Of a stretch of DNA of 64,000 nt, positions 48,562 through 56,735 are shown in pieces (the stretch's first letter is position 1; every line of letters starts with the position of its first letter). The stretch covers positions 353,392-417,391 of the forward strand of contig CAKQQS010000001.1 of NCBI GenBank assembly GCA_934271255.1. The letters are read 5' to 3'. The notes beneath the pieces are model-generated. The model did no database searches. It saw only the letters and a list, made by a program, of their open reading frames with translations, and was not told the DNA's origin. The position numbers and the translations under genes were made by a program. Source of the stretch: an uncultured Clostridia bacterium. GTDB taxonomy: Bacteria; Bacillota; Clostridia; Christensenellales; Borkfalkiaceae.

Positions 48562-49248
48562 TCAGAACCTGTTTAAAACTTTTACGCCCGGTCCCATCGT
48601 GCTGGTTACGTTGATACTCTTAACGTATTGACCTTTCGCAGCAGACGGTTTTGCTTTTACGATTGCGTCGATAAGCGCTTCGTAGTTTTCGAGAAGTTTG
48701 TCGACTCCGAAACTCTTTTTACCGATAGGACAGTGAATAATCGCCGTTTTGTCGAGTCTGTATTCGACTTTACCTGCTTTACTGTCTTTGATAGCCTTCG
48801 CTACGTCCATGGTAACGGTACCCGATTTAGGACTGGGCATCAAGCCTTTGGGACCTAAAAGTTTACCGATTCTACCAACGACGCCCATCATGTCGGGAGT
48901 GGTTACGATTACGTCGAAATCAAACCAGTTTTCCGTTTGAATCTTTTGAACCATATCTTCCGCGCCGACGTAATCCGCGCCCGCTTCTTTCGCTTCGTCC
49001 GCTTTCGCGCCTTTTGCGAGAGCGAGTATTCTGACCGTTTTGCCCGTTCCGTTGGGAAGTACCAAAACGCCTCTTACTTGTTGGTCCGCTTGTTTCGGAT
49101 CAACGCCTAAACGAACGTGAAGTTCAACCGTTTCGTCAAAGTTCGCTTTTGCCGTTTCGAGAACTTTCGCAATCGCTTCGTTCGCTTCGTAGAACTTGCC
49201 TTGTTCGATAGTTTTTAAACTTTCGATATATTTTTTTCCGTGTTTCAT
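48562..49248 (-). CDS. rplA: 50S ribosomal protein L1
   Basis: L1, 228 aa, forms the mobile L1 stalk and represses its own operon in many bacteria. It has KGKKYIESLKTIEQGKFYEA-like N-terminus, LGPKGLMPSPKSGTVT and KAKPSAAKGQYVKSI. The gene follows rplK by 69 bp. No complete L1-binding mimic was traced in that gap. Confidence 0.98.
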   Translation of the reverse strand: MKHGKKYIESLKTIEQGKFYEANEAIAKVLETAKANFDETVELHVRLGVDPKQADQQVRGVLVLPNGTGKTVRILALAKGAKADEAKEAGADYVGAEDMVQKIQTENWFDFDVIVTTPDMMGVVGRIGKLLGPKGLMPSPKSGTVTMDVAKAIKDSKAGKVEYRLDKTAIIHCPIGKKSFGVDKLLENYEALIDAIVKAKPSAAKGQYVKSINVTSTMGPGVKVLNRF

Positions 49249-49317
49249 TTATTTCTCTCCTTTAAAAGTGGTTTTAACAAGAGCCTTAAAGTTTTGACTC
49301 TCTCCCACTGCCGCAGA

Positions 49318-49743
49318 TTATTCTTCTACGGTAACACCCATACTTCTTGCAGTACCCCTGATCATGCTTTCAGCCGCTTCGAGAGTAGTTGCGTTAAGGT
49401 CGGGCATCTTAATCTTTGCGATTTCCGTTACCTGCGCCTTAGTAAGTTGAGCAACTTTATCTTTGTTGGGACGAGCGCTTGCCGATTGAATGTTGCACGC
49501 TTTCTTGATAAGAACGGGTGCCGGCGGCGTCTTTAAAATAAACGTAAACGATCTGTCTTGATAAATTGTGATTACTACCGGAATGATAAGACCTGCCTGA
49601 TTAGCAGTTCTCGCGTTGAAATCCTTCGTAAATCCCGGAATGTTGATACCGTGAGGACCTAACGTAGAACCTACGGGTGGGCCCGGGGTTGCTTTTCCGG
49701 CTTCTAGTTGTAATTTTACAACCGCTGTTACTTTTTTAGCCAT
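49318..49743 (-). CDS. rplK: 50S ribosomal protein L11
   Basis: L11, 141 aa, at the GTPase-associated centre. It begins MAKKVTAVVKLQLEAGKATPG with the Pro-rich PGPPVGSTLGPHGINIPGFTKDFNART and ends in the C-terminal RNA-binding domain. Thiopeptide-binding prolines in the N-terminal domain are present. A structured leader separates it from nusG. Confidence 0.98.
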   Translation of the reverse strand: MAKKVTAVVKLQLEAGKATPGPPVGSTLGPHGINIPGFTKDFNARTANQAGLIIPVVITIYQDRSFTFILKTPPAPVLIKKACNIQSASARPNKDKVAQLTKAQVTEIAKIKMPDLNATTLEAAESMIRGTARSMGVTVEE

Positions 49744-49910
49744 AAAATGCTTTCCTCCATACGTGGTGTTAGCGAATACGTAATTTAAAGATTTTTTACG
49801 TTTCTCCCACTTATTTCTACTAGGCGTTCAGCCTATTAGTTGCCTGATTGATTTGCCGACGAACGGCAAACTATATAAAAACGCGCGCGTAAAAAAATCC
49901 GCGCGGCGCG
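49744..49910 (-). promoter_or_regulatory. Structured leader between nusG and rplK, with a nusG terminator-like stem
   Basis: Directly after nusG the minus strand has AACGCGC and GCGCGTT as arms of a hairpin with U-runs inside and after it. Downstream are TTTGCCG/CGGCAAA with a TTCGT loop and TAGGC/GCCTA with CTA/TAG flanking pairs. Together they suggest partial termination and a regulated rplK leader. Function is inferred; no promoter with good hexamers was found here. Confidence 0.5.
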
Positions 49911-50480
49911 TTATTGCGCGTCCGTGTCCGCGTCTTGTACGGGTTCGGTTACCGCGACAACGGGCGTTGCCGTCTTTTCTATCTGAGAAAGGTCGACTTC
50001 GACGTCCGTCGCTCTTCCGAACATAACTACGTTTACTTTCGCCTTGCCGAGTTGTTTGTTAACCGAGATAACGGTGCCTTCGAATCCGTCCAAAGGTCCG
50101 CTGATAACTTTAACCGAATCGCCTTCGTCGACGTTCGCGACGGTAATTTCGAGATGCATTCTCTTAACTTCGTCCGCCGATAAGGGTTGCGGTCTGCCCG
50201 CAGGGCCTACGAAACCCGTTACTCCCCTGGTATTCGTAACAAGATACCAAATACTGTTAGAGTAAATAAGTTTTATAAAGACGTAACATGGGAACTTTTT
50301 TCTTTGAACGAGTTTTTGCTTGCCGTTTTTTTCTTCGACTACTTCTTCCATGGGAATACGTATTTCGAAAATATCGTTTTGCAAACTGTTGTTCTCTATG
50401 AGATTTTCAAGGCTGCTCTTTACCATTGCTTCGTAACCCGAATAGGTATGCAGAACGTACCATTTAGCCTGTTGTTCCAA
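49911..50480 (-). CDS. nusG: Transcription termination/antitermination factor NusG
   Basis: 189 aa. The NGN domain begins with KWYVLHTYSGYEAMVKSSLEN, contacts RNA polymerase and includes RKKFPCYVFIKL and WYLVTNTRGVTGFVG. The KOW motif is at about residues 123-150 (EGDSVKVISGPLDGFEGTV). The last 20 residues are an acidic/Ala-Val tail that is an extra feature. It is directly after secE. Confidence 0.98.
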   Translation of the reverse strand: MEQQAKWYVLHTYSGYEAMVKSSLENLIENNSLQNDIFEIRIPMEEVVEEKNGKQKLVQRKKFPCYVFIKLIYSNSIWYLVTNTRGVTGFVGPAGRPQPLSADEVKRMHLEITVANVDEGDSVKVISGPLDGFEGTVISVNKQLGKAKVNVVMFGRATDVEVDLSQIEKTATPVVAVTEPVQDADTDAQ

Positions 50481-50491
50481 AGTCAGTCTCC

Positions 50492-50857
50492 TTATTTGCC
50501 GACGCCTACCAACGCCTTGATGCCTTCGAGCAAACCGAAGTCAAACGCCGTGATGATTGCGGCGAATATGATAACCACAGCCAGAACTACGCCCGTGTTT
50601 TTCAAAACCTTGCCGAACGTCGGCCAGTTTACCTTTTTGAGTTCGGAGAAAACTTCTTTGCACTTTCTGCCGAATCTTACGAAAATGTTAGGCTTCGCGG
50701 ACTTTTGTTTTTTCTTGACGTTCTTTTCTTTCGCCTTTTTATCGACTTTGTTTTCGACCTTTTTATCGACTTTGTTTTCGACCTTGTTATCGACTTTGGT
50801 TTCGACCTCGTCGTTTGCTTTTTCGTCGACAATTTTATTTTCTTTGTTGTCAGCCAT
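50492..50857 (-). CDS. secE: SecE with long repetitive charged N-terminus
   Basis: 121 aa, twice the usual Gram-positive length of about 60. The C-terminal 65 residues are the normal SecE (FSELKKVNWPTFGKVLKNTG then a single membrane helix). Residues about 10-45 repeat KVDNKVENKVDKKVENKVDK-like units, an Asp/Glu/Lys/Val heptad-like region that could be a coiled coil or disordered tail in the cytoplasm. Start ATG at 50857. The operon is rpmG-secE-nusG. Confidence 0.95.
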   Translation of the reverse strand: MADNKENKIVDEKANDEVETKVDNKVENKVDKKVENKVDKKAKEKNVKKKQKSAKPNIFVRFGRKCKEVFSELKKVNWPTFGKVLKNTGVVLAVVIIFAAIITAFDFGLLEGIKALVGVGK

Positions 50858-50921
50858 AATTATACCTCGCTTTTTAACGATATGCCCCCTTACTTAAAGG
50901 ACGGGTGAAAGAACCGAAAAC

Positions 50922-51086
50922 TTATTTCGCTTCTTTATGTGCGGTATGTTTCTTGCAAAACGGACAATATTTGCTCTCTTCGATTCTGTCCGGATCGTTC
51001 TTCTTGTTCTTGAACGTGTTGTAGTTTCTTTGTTTGCATTCCGTACATGCCAACGTAATCTTTACTCTGTTGCCTTTTGCAGCCAT
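50922..51086 (-). CDS. rpmG: 50S ribosomal protein L33 (zinc form)
   Basis: 54 aa. It starts MAAKGNRVKITLACTECKQR and has a second Cys pair CPFC, completing the Cys4 zinc site; therefore the C+ form. It lies upstream of secE, the conserved order in many bacteria. The ribosome-binding site is GGAAGG. No tRNA gene (often tRNA-Trp) is present between rpmG and secE. Confidence 0.96.
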   Translation of the reverse strand: MAAKGNRVKITLACTECKQRNYNTFKNKKNDPDRIEESKYCPFCKKHTAHKEAK

Positions 51087-51138
51087 TGTAATTACCTTCC
51101 GTAGTCAAAAAAATTACACCCCTTTCGAGTGCACGAAT

Positions 51139-51167
51139 ATATTACCATATTTATACGCCCGTGTCAA
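51139..51167 (-). promoter_or_regulatory. Promoter of rpmG-secE-nusG
   Basis: Minus strand -35 TTGACA (51162-51167), 17-bp spacer, -10 TAATAT (51139-51144). Confidence 0.87.
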
Positions 51168-51387
51168 GTTTTTTTCTTAATTTTTCTAAATATTTTTATA
51201 TTTATTCCGCGCCGCCCCTATTTAGTGGCGAACAAACCTTTTTCACACTATATGTAGCGACGGTCGTCGCCGCTTTTATCGTCCGTTAAACTTTGTTTAA
51301 CTTTCCCGACTTTTCTTTGTCAGGCAAAATATTCTAAAAAACCCGAAAAAACTTTCTTCGATTTAAAAACCCCGCCGCCGAAAACTA
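51168..51387. other. Intergenic stretch between the rpmG promoter and the sirtuin gene
   Basis: AT-rich, with a short GCGAC/GTCGC hairpin near 51258-51272. There is no open frame with a ribosome-binding site. A weak terminator-like stem (CCGAAA/TTTCGG) overlaps the end of the sirtuin gene. Confidence 0.5.
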
Positions 51388-52122
51388 TTATTTCGGTTCC
51401 GTCGCGTATTCTTCGAGTAATTTTTCAAACACCTTATCGATGTCTTCGCGTATAATCAGACTCGCCTTGCCGTCGTAAGGAGTCGGTTGGTTGTTTACGA
51501 TAACCAACCTGCCCTGAAACAGCGCGACTAAATACGCCGCGGGATTGACGGTAAGACTGCTGCCGCCGACTATAAGCAAATCCGCCGCCATTATTTCGTT
51601 CAACGCGCCTTGCCACACGACGTCGTTCAGCGGTTCTTCGTACAGCACTACGTCGGGTTTTATCACCCCGCCGCAAACGCATCTCGGCGTACCGTCTGCT
51701 TTTAACACGTCGTTCAGCGTGTAAAACTTCCCGCATGCCGTACAAAAATTACGGTACACCGAGCCGTGCAATTCGAACACTCTTTTACTCCCCGCTCTCT
51801 TATGCAAATCGTCGATGTTTTGCGTAATAACCGCTTTTATTCTCCCTAGTTTTTCCAACTCGGCAAGCGCGGTATGACAGGCGTTCGGCTTGGCTTCGGG
51901 ATACACCATATTTTCTTTGTAATACTCGAAAAAGTCGTCCGTACGCTTAACGAAAAAAGAGTGAGAAATAATCTCTTCGGGCGGCAAGCCCCACCTGTTG
52001 TCCGTGTTGTATATTCCGTTTTTACCGCGAAAATCGGGAATGTCGCTCGCCGTCGACACCCCCGCTCCGCCGAAAAAAACCGCGTGCTTTGACCTTTCCA
52101 GATAATTTTTCAATTCGCTCAT
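51388..52122 (-). CDS. Sirtuin-type NAD+-dependent protein deacylase
   Basis: 244 aa. The NAD-binding motifs GAGVSTASDIPDFRG and TQNIDDLHKRAGS are present, with the catalytic His in ELHGSV. The zinc site CTAC...CVCG (about 124-155) is complete. Bacterial CobB/SrtN-like enzymes deacetylate lysine. A hairpin (GGTCG/CGACC) lies in the leader. The gene follows the EFR1-type gene across a terminator. Confidence 0.95.
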   Translation of the reverse strand: MSELKNYLERSKHAVFFGGAGVSTASDIPDFRGKNGIYNTDNRWGLPPEEIISHSFFVKRTDDFFEYYKENMVYPEAKPNACHTALAELEKLGRIKAVITQNIDDLHKRAGSKRVFELHGSVYRNFCTACGKFYTLNDVLKADGTPRCVCGGVIKPDVVLYEEPLNDVVWQGALNEIMAADLLIVGGSSLTVNPAAYLVALFQGRLVIVNNQPTPYDGKASLIIREDIDKVFEKLLEEYATEPK

Positions 52123-52169
52123 GATTATTTACCCCGTCGGATTAGTAGGTCGCTTTATCGACCGTAAAT

Positions 52170-52197
52170 AAAACCGCCAAACGAAGTTGACGGTTTT
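52170..52197 (-). terminator. Terminator between the EFR1-type gene and the sirtuin gene
   Basis: AAAACCG (52170-52176) pairs with CGGTTTT (52191-52197), with further CAA/TTG pairing inside, flanked by T-rich sequence on both strands. Confidence 0.75.
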
Positions 52198-52204
52198 AGC
52201 GTTG

Positions 52205-53233
52205 TTATTTGTTTTTGTCTTCCTTAGCCAACCGTTTCGCTTCTTTTTTAGTTTGCTTTTTCAGTTGCTTTCTTTCTTTTTTCGGCATAATCGCGTACGA
52301 GTTAGGCTCGAAAGTTTCTCTCGGCACGGCTATATTAAACTCTTTGAGTTCCGCGTCGATTTTGTCGTAGTATTTGTTAAATCTTCTGAAATACCCCGTC
52401 GTCATATCGTTGACGTAGTTAGCGGACAATTCCTTGTCTTCGACGAGTTCTTTGAAGGGATACGGTTTGTTTACTCTCCAACCGTCCATCATTCCCATGC
52501 GAACGGCGTTTTGCGGACAGTTCATCGTACAGCGACAGCACATAGTACAGTGCGCGCCGAACTTAAACTTGCCCGTTTTGGTAATAGTTATATTGTGCGT
52601 GGGGCAATTTTTCGCGCAAAGACCGCATTTGGTGCAAAGTTTTTTATCGACGTGATAAAACAGCCCGTTAAACCATGCGCCGAACCATTCGATTTTGCCC
52701 AAAAAACACATAACGACGCTGCCCGGAGTTTGCTTTAAATACTCTTTTTTGCCGTCTACTATGGCTTTCGCGCTGACTTTCGCCATAAGTTCGGAATACA
52801 GATACATTTGTTTTACCAGCCCGTTGGGATAGCGGAACATAATGTTATACGGCATCAGATAATGCTTTTCGTAAGTAAACTTGTACCCTTTTCTTCTTAA
52901 CGCTCTTTTTGAATACTGCGAAGCCGAGTTGTTTACGGCGAAAGGCTCGCCGCTCGTCTTGATAATGAACGCTCTTTGGTGTTTTTCCGCTTTCGGCAAC
53001 CTTTTGACGAACTTATTGAAAAGTTCGGGAGCGTTGAAAGCGTGTCCCGGATACGCAAGCCCTATCAAATCGTAATCGTTGGGATTCGGGAACTCTTTGT
53101 TTTTATAAGCGTCGTAGGTAATGGAAAATATTTCCGTTTCGTGATCGTAATTTTTAAGTTCTTCGGCGATCATGCCGCAAACCTTTTTCGTGTTGCCCGT
53201 GCCCGAGAAACAGTAAATAATAACTTTTTTCAT
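52205..53233 (-). CDS. EFR1-type flavodoxin-ferredoxin protein
   Basis: 342 aa. The N-terminus has a flavodoxin-like fold with the FMN phosphate loop FSGTGNTKK. Near residues 197-235 two 4Fe-4S clusters are given by CTKCGLCAKNC and CTMCCRCTMNC. This combination is the EFR1 family (electron transfer, anaerobes). The tail (about 250-342) is Lys-rich. It lies 18 bp after the SDR epimerase gene, so the two are probably co-transcribed. The electron partner is unknown. Confidence 0.9.
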   Translation of the reverse strand: MKKVIIYCFSGTGNTKKVCGMIAEELKNYDHETEIFSITYDAYKNKEFPNPNDYDLIGLAYPGHAFNAPELFNKFVKRLPKAEKHQRAFIIKTSGEPFAVNNSASQYSKRALRRKGYKFTYEKHYLMPYNIMFRYPNGLVKQMYLYSELMAKVSAKAIVDGKKEYLKQTPGSVVMCFLGKIEWFGAWFNGLFYHVDKKLCTKCGLCAKNCPTHNITITKTGKFKFGAHCTMCCRCTMNCPQNAVRMGMMDGWRVNKPYPFKELVEDKELSANYVNDMTTGYFRRFNKYYDKIDAELKEFNIAVPRETFEPNSYAIMPKKERKQLKKQTKKEAKRLAKEDKNK

Positions 53234-53251
53234 CTTGCAAAAGCCCTTATA

Positions 53252-54283
53252 TTACTTAAACTCTTTCGGATCGGGATAACACGCTTTACCCGTTTCGATT
53301 ATCGCCTTTTCGAGCGCGCCTTCTTCGATTTTACCCATGTGAAGTTCCGTCGTTACTTCGTCGATAAGTTCTTGCGGGTAGTTAAACTTATACGTCATAA
53401 TGTCTTTCATAACGTATTTATAATCAAGACCGTGATAAAGTCCGTTTTTCTTGTCTTTTTTAGCGATCATGCCTGCGCCCATAGCGCACATACATCTCGA
53501 CGGGTGAACGATTTTTCTCGGTTTGCCCTGAATGCCGATAAGCAAATTGTTGAGCATGAAATCGTAAGAATGATTCTCGTCGCCGATGGGGTAATGTTTA
53601 CCCGCGGTACCGTATTCGAGCGAGCCTACCAGCGATTCGCCGATACGACGAGTCGTCGTCATAACCGTTTCGCCTTTCGGGAAGAAAATCCATTTCCAAC
53701 CGTTTACGTAATGGTCGAGGAAAGATACTCTCCAAAGGGGTTCTCTGCCGGGAATGGTGCCGAATATGTACGGAAGTTCCATTATATAAACGTCCATGGG
53801 AGCAAGACCGTTTCTTTCGTCGGTCGCTTCTTTCTTGATAAGTTCGGCTTGTTCGTATCTTACTCTTATGTACGCGTGTTTTTCTTTCATTTTCTTCTCG
53901 GGGAAGATTCTGTCGAAATAAAGGAAATAAGACGAGCAAAGACTTGCTTTCTTTACGCCCGCTCTTCTCGCCGCCCTGAACACCTTCGCGCAGTGATCGA
54001 CGAGCCTTGTTTTAAAGAACTCGTAAGCGGGTTCTCTCGGCGTAACTCTGTCGTCGGGACCGACCGCGTAAATCATCGCGTCGTAACCTTCGAACACCTT
54101 TTCGAGTTCGTCTTCCGTCATTTTAAAGCAATCGCCTTCTACGACTTTAACCGCTTCGGGATACCATTTCCCGAGATCGATATCCTTAATCGCCAAAGAC
54201 GCGACTTCGTGTCCCCTTTCGAGAGCGACTTCCGCAGCCTGATGCCCTAAAAGCCCCGTGCCGCCTACAATCATAATTTTCAT
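53252..54283 (-). CDS. Extended SDR/NAD-dependent epimerase-like protein
   Basis: 343 aa. The Rossmann motif is GGTGLLG at residues 7-13; an acidic GDCF and YAVGPDD follow. The catalytic region reads SSYF...HAYIRVRYEQAE, i.e. Tyr with Arg four residues on where Lys is usual (YxxxK). It could be a catalytically altered reductase or a binding protein. The substrate is unknown. GGAGG precedes the ATG. It is first in an operon with the EFR1-type gene. Confidence 0.85.
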   Translation of the reverse strand: MKIMIVGGTGLLGHQAAEVALERGHEVASLAIKDIDLGKWYPEAVKVVEGDCFKMTEDELEKVFEGYDAMIYAVGPDDRVTPREPAYEFFKTRLVDHCAKVFRAARRAGVKKASLCSSYFLYFDRIFPEKKMKEKHAYIRVRYEQAELIKKEATDERNGLAPMDVYIMELPYIFGTIPGREPLWRVSFLDHYVNGWKWIFFPKGETVMTTTRRIGESLVGSLEYGTAGKHYPIGDENHSYDFMLNNLLIGIQGKPRKIVHPSRCMCAMGAGMIAKKDKKNGLYHGLDYKYVMKDIMTYKFNYPQELIDEVTTELHMGKIEEGALEKAIIETGKACYPDPKEFK

Positions 54284-54392
54284 AACGTTTCCTCCAAACA
54301 GGTTTTAATACCTTAATTTTTTTCCTTCGTAAAACCGCGCTTTCGCCCCATATCTTCCCGATTACGAGCGTAAAACACGATTTTTCTATAAT

Positions 54393-54421
54393 ATTTTACT
54401 ACAAATCAAGAATAAAATCAA
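54393..54421 (-). promoter_or_regulatory. Promoter of the SDR-EFR1 operon
   Basis: Minus strand -35 TTGATT (54416-54421), 17-bp spacer, -10 TAAAAT (54393-54398). The leader is about 100 nt. Confidence 0.72.
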
Positions 54422-54450
54422 TAATATTTTTCCATTTTTTCGTCTTTTTG

Positions 54451-54476
54451 TTGTACAGAAGTTTGCACATTGTACA
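54451..54476. promoter_or_regulatory. Paired TTGTACA elements upstream of aroB, candidate operator
   Basis: TTGTACA at 54451-54457 and 54470-54476, with 19 bp start to start. TGTACA is itself symmetric, so the pair is both direct and inverted. They lie between the divergent SDR and aroB promoters and 24 bp upstream of the aroB -35 box. A regulator of aromatic amino acid synthesis could bind here; this is inference. Confidence 0.5.
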
Positions 54477-54499
54477 TATTCGGGTTTTATCGTATTGTC

Positions 54500-54528
54500 T
54501 TGACATATTTTATATTTCGCGTTATACT
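54500..54528 (+). promoter_or_regulatory. Promoter of the shikimate operon, apparently leaderless
   Basis: Plus strand -35 TTGACA (54500-54505), 17-bp spacer, -10 TATACT (54523-54528). The aroB ATG at 54535 is 6 nt after the -10 box, where transcription would start; no ribosome-binding site precedes it. Confidence 0.87.
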
Positions 54529-54534
54529 ATATTT

Positions 54535-55554
54535 ATGTTTAATTCGACTATTATCGTTAACAAAAAAACGACGACGAAAACGCGGGTGGAAGCGGTTAAT
54601 TCCCTTAGCCTGTTCGAGTCGTTTCAAAAAAGCAAAAAAGCGTTTTTCGTAATCGACGAAAACTTTTACTTAAAACACGAAAATCTCGTTTCGTTTTTAG
54701 ACGAAGAAAAAACGCTCGTTTTAAAAAGCGGCGAAGAGAACAAAACCCTTGCCGCCGTACAAACCACGCTTACCTTTTTCAAAGAAAAAAACGTCGACAA
54801 GTCCAACCTTATTTACGCCGTAGGCGGCGGGGTTACGGGCGACACGGTAGGGTTTGCGTGTTCCGTTTACATGCGCGGAATCGAATACGTCAACGTCCCG
54901 ACGACGCTTCTTTCGATGTGCGATTCGTCCGTAGGCGGTAAGACGGGCGTAGACTTTTGCGGGGTAAAAAACCTGCTCGGCGCGTTCTATCCCCCTATCG
55001 CGACGCTTATTCCCGTCGACCTTGTTTCGGACGTTACGAAGCCGCCGTTCAACGACGGTATCGGCGAAATACTGAAATGTTCGATGCTCGGCAACAAGAA
55101 AATATTTTCTATGCTGAAAAGCAAGAGTTTCAACCTGACCGAGTTGATAATACAAACGCTTAAAGTCAAGGGAAAATACGTCAAGAAAGACTTTTACGAT
55201 ATGGGCGAAAGAAAAATGCTCAATCTCGGACATACTTTCGCGCACGCAATCGAGTCTATATCGAACTTTACGATTTCTCACGGACAAGCGGTGGGCATGG
55301 GGCTTGTTCTCGCCGTAAAATACTCGGCGAAAGCGGGGCTGATTGCAAAGGACTTTTCCGACGAACTTAAAGAAGTGCTTTCTTCGTACAATCTTAACCC
55401 CGACTGTCTGTACTCTTTGAAAGAGTTGGTTCCGTATATGAAACAAGACAAAAAAGCGGACGACGAAGGCATATTCATGATACTTCCCGTAGCGCGGTAC
55501 AAATGCGAGATTTCCTACCGAACGTTTAAAGAATTAGAGAGCGTGAACTTATGA
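54535..55554 (+). CDS. aroB: 3-Dehydroquinate synthase
   Basis: Second shikimate step, DAHP to dehydroquinate, NAD+ and metal dependent; 339 aa. It contains the NAD loop VGGGVTGDTVGFACS, TTLLSMCDSSVGGKTGVDF, the Zn ligands in NLGHTFAHAIE and SHGQAVGMG. The start at 54535 is chosen because an upstream frame lies inside the promoter. It is the first gene of the operon and overlaps aroA by four bases (ATGA). Confidence 0.97.
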   Translation: MFNSTIIVNKKTTTKTRVEAVNSLSLFESFQKSKKAFFVIDENFYLKHENLVSFLDEEKTLVLKSGEENKTLAAVQTTLTFFKEKNVDKSNLIYAVGGGVTGDTVGFACSVYMRGIEYVNVPTTLLSMCDSSVGGKTGVDFCGVKNLLGAFYPPIATLIPVDLVSDVTKPPFNDGIGEILKCSMLGNKKIFSMLKSKSFNLTELIIQTLKVKGKYVKKDFYDMGERKMLNLGHTFAHAIESISNFTISHGQAVGMGLVLAVKYSAKAGLIAKDFSDELKEVLSSYNLNPDCLYSLKELVPYMKQDKKADDEGIFMILPVARYKCEISYRTFKELESVNL

Positions 55555-56735
55555 ACGTAAAAATATACCCGAAAACGCTTTTGGGCAAAATAACCGCGCC
55601 GTCGAGCAAATCGTACGCGCAAAGATATATTCTGGCAGCCCTTTTGTCGAACGACGAAACGGAAATACTTTTCGATAAAGGCTGCGACGACATAACCGCG
55701 ATGCTCAACGTCGCGAAATCCTTGGGAGCGGCAGTAAACCAAACCCCCTGCGGGGTTATAATAACGCCCCCTTCGTCGCCTGTTCAGAACGCCGTACTCG
55801 ACGTCGGCGAGAGTTTTACCGCGCTCAACCTGATTATACCCGTGTTGTCCGCGCTTAACGTAAACGCGAAAATTGACGGCAACGGCTCGGCGAAAATAAG
55901 AAAAATATTTTACGACGATTTGGTTTTGAATAACACCTTGCCCTTATCCGTAACGGGAAAACTCACGGGCGGGAAAATCCTACTCGACGGCAGCAAGACT
56001 TCTCAAACGGTTTCGGGACTTTTGTTCGCGTTGCCGCTGCTCGAAACGAACAGCGAAATAATTTTTTCGTCCCCCGTCGTGTCAAAACCGTACGTCGATA
56101 TCACGATAGACGTACTGAAAACTTTCGGCGTGAAAGTTTTAACTACGGAACAAGGCTACTTTATAAAAGGCGGACAGACTTTCGTTACCCCGAAACGCGT
56201 AACTGTGGAAGGCGATTACACTTCCGCTTCGATTTTTTACGCGGCGAACGTAATAGGCAACGTCGTCAAAGTTACGGGGCTTAACCCCGACTCCGTTCAG
56301 GGGGATAAACGTTTTAACGAAATAGCGTTGAAGTTCAAAAGTTCGGGAACGGAAATAGACGTAACGGACAACCCCGACTTGTTCCCTTATCTTTCCGTAA
56401 TAGCGGCGTATTCGTGTTCCGAAACGACGTTTAAAGGCGTCGGGCGGCTTAAAAACAAAGAATGCGACCGAGTCAAGGCTATTTACGAGTGTCTTACTTC
56501 CTTGAACGTCGATTGCGAAATAGCAAACGACCGTTTTATCGTACGCGGAAATTCGCGCGTTTGCGGCGGGACGGTGAACTCTTACGGCGACCACCGAATA
56601 GTTACTGCGGCGGCGATTTTAGCGACGAAAGCGAGTTCGCCCGTAATAATAGAAAACGCGGACTGCGTAAGCAAGTCTTACCCCGATTTTTTCAAAGACT
56701 TTTCGAGTGCAGGCGGAAAATATGAAATCTTGTAG
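55551..56735 (+). CDS. aroA: 5-Enolpyruvylshikimate-3-phosphate synthase
   Basis: 394 aa, transfers enolpyruvyl to shikimate-3-phosphate, the target of glyphosate. The active-site Lys is in APSSKSYAQRYILAALL; GSKTSQTVSGLLFALPL and EGDYTSASIFYAA are typical, as is NKECDRVKA and SYGDHRIVTAAAILA. The glyphosate-sensitivity region near residue 90 is unusual: the conserved GNAGTAMR is not recognisable and is replaced by DVGESFTALNLIIPVL. It overlaps aroC by 14 bp. Confidence 0.95.
   Translation: MNVKIYPKTLLGKITAPSSKSYAQRYILAALLSNDETEILFDKGCDDITAMLNVAKSLGAAVNQTPCGVIITPPSSPVQNAVLDVGESFTALNLIIPVLSALNVNAKIDGNGSAKIRKIFYDDLVLNNTLPLSVTGKLTGGKILLDGSKTSQTVSGLLFALPLLETNSEIIFSSPVVSKPYVDITIDVLKTFGVKVLTTEQGYFIKGGQTFVTPKRVTVEGDYTSASIFYAANVIGNVVKVTGLNPDSVQGDKRFNEIALKFKSSGTEIDVTDNPDLFPYLSVIAAYSCSETTFKGVGRLKNKECDRVKAIYECLTSLNVDCEIANDRFIVRGNSRVCGGTVNSYGDHRIVTAAAILATKASSPVIIENADCVSKSYPDFFKDFSSAGGKYEIL

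Noticed and set aside
50858..50921. tRNA-Trp gene between rpmG and secE
   Set aside because: The gap is only 64 bp and shows no cloverleaf.
54448..54534. aroB start upstream at 54448
   Set aside because: The extra segment overlaps the -35 and -10 boxes of the promoter, so it would not be transcribed.
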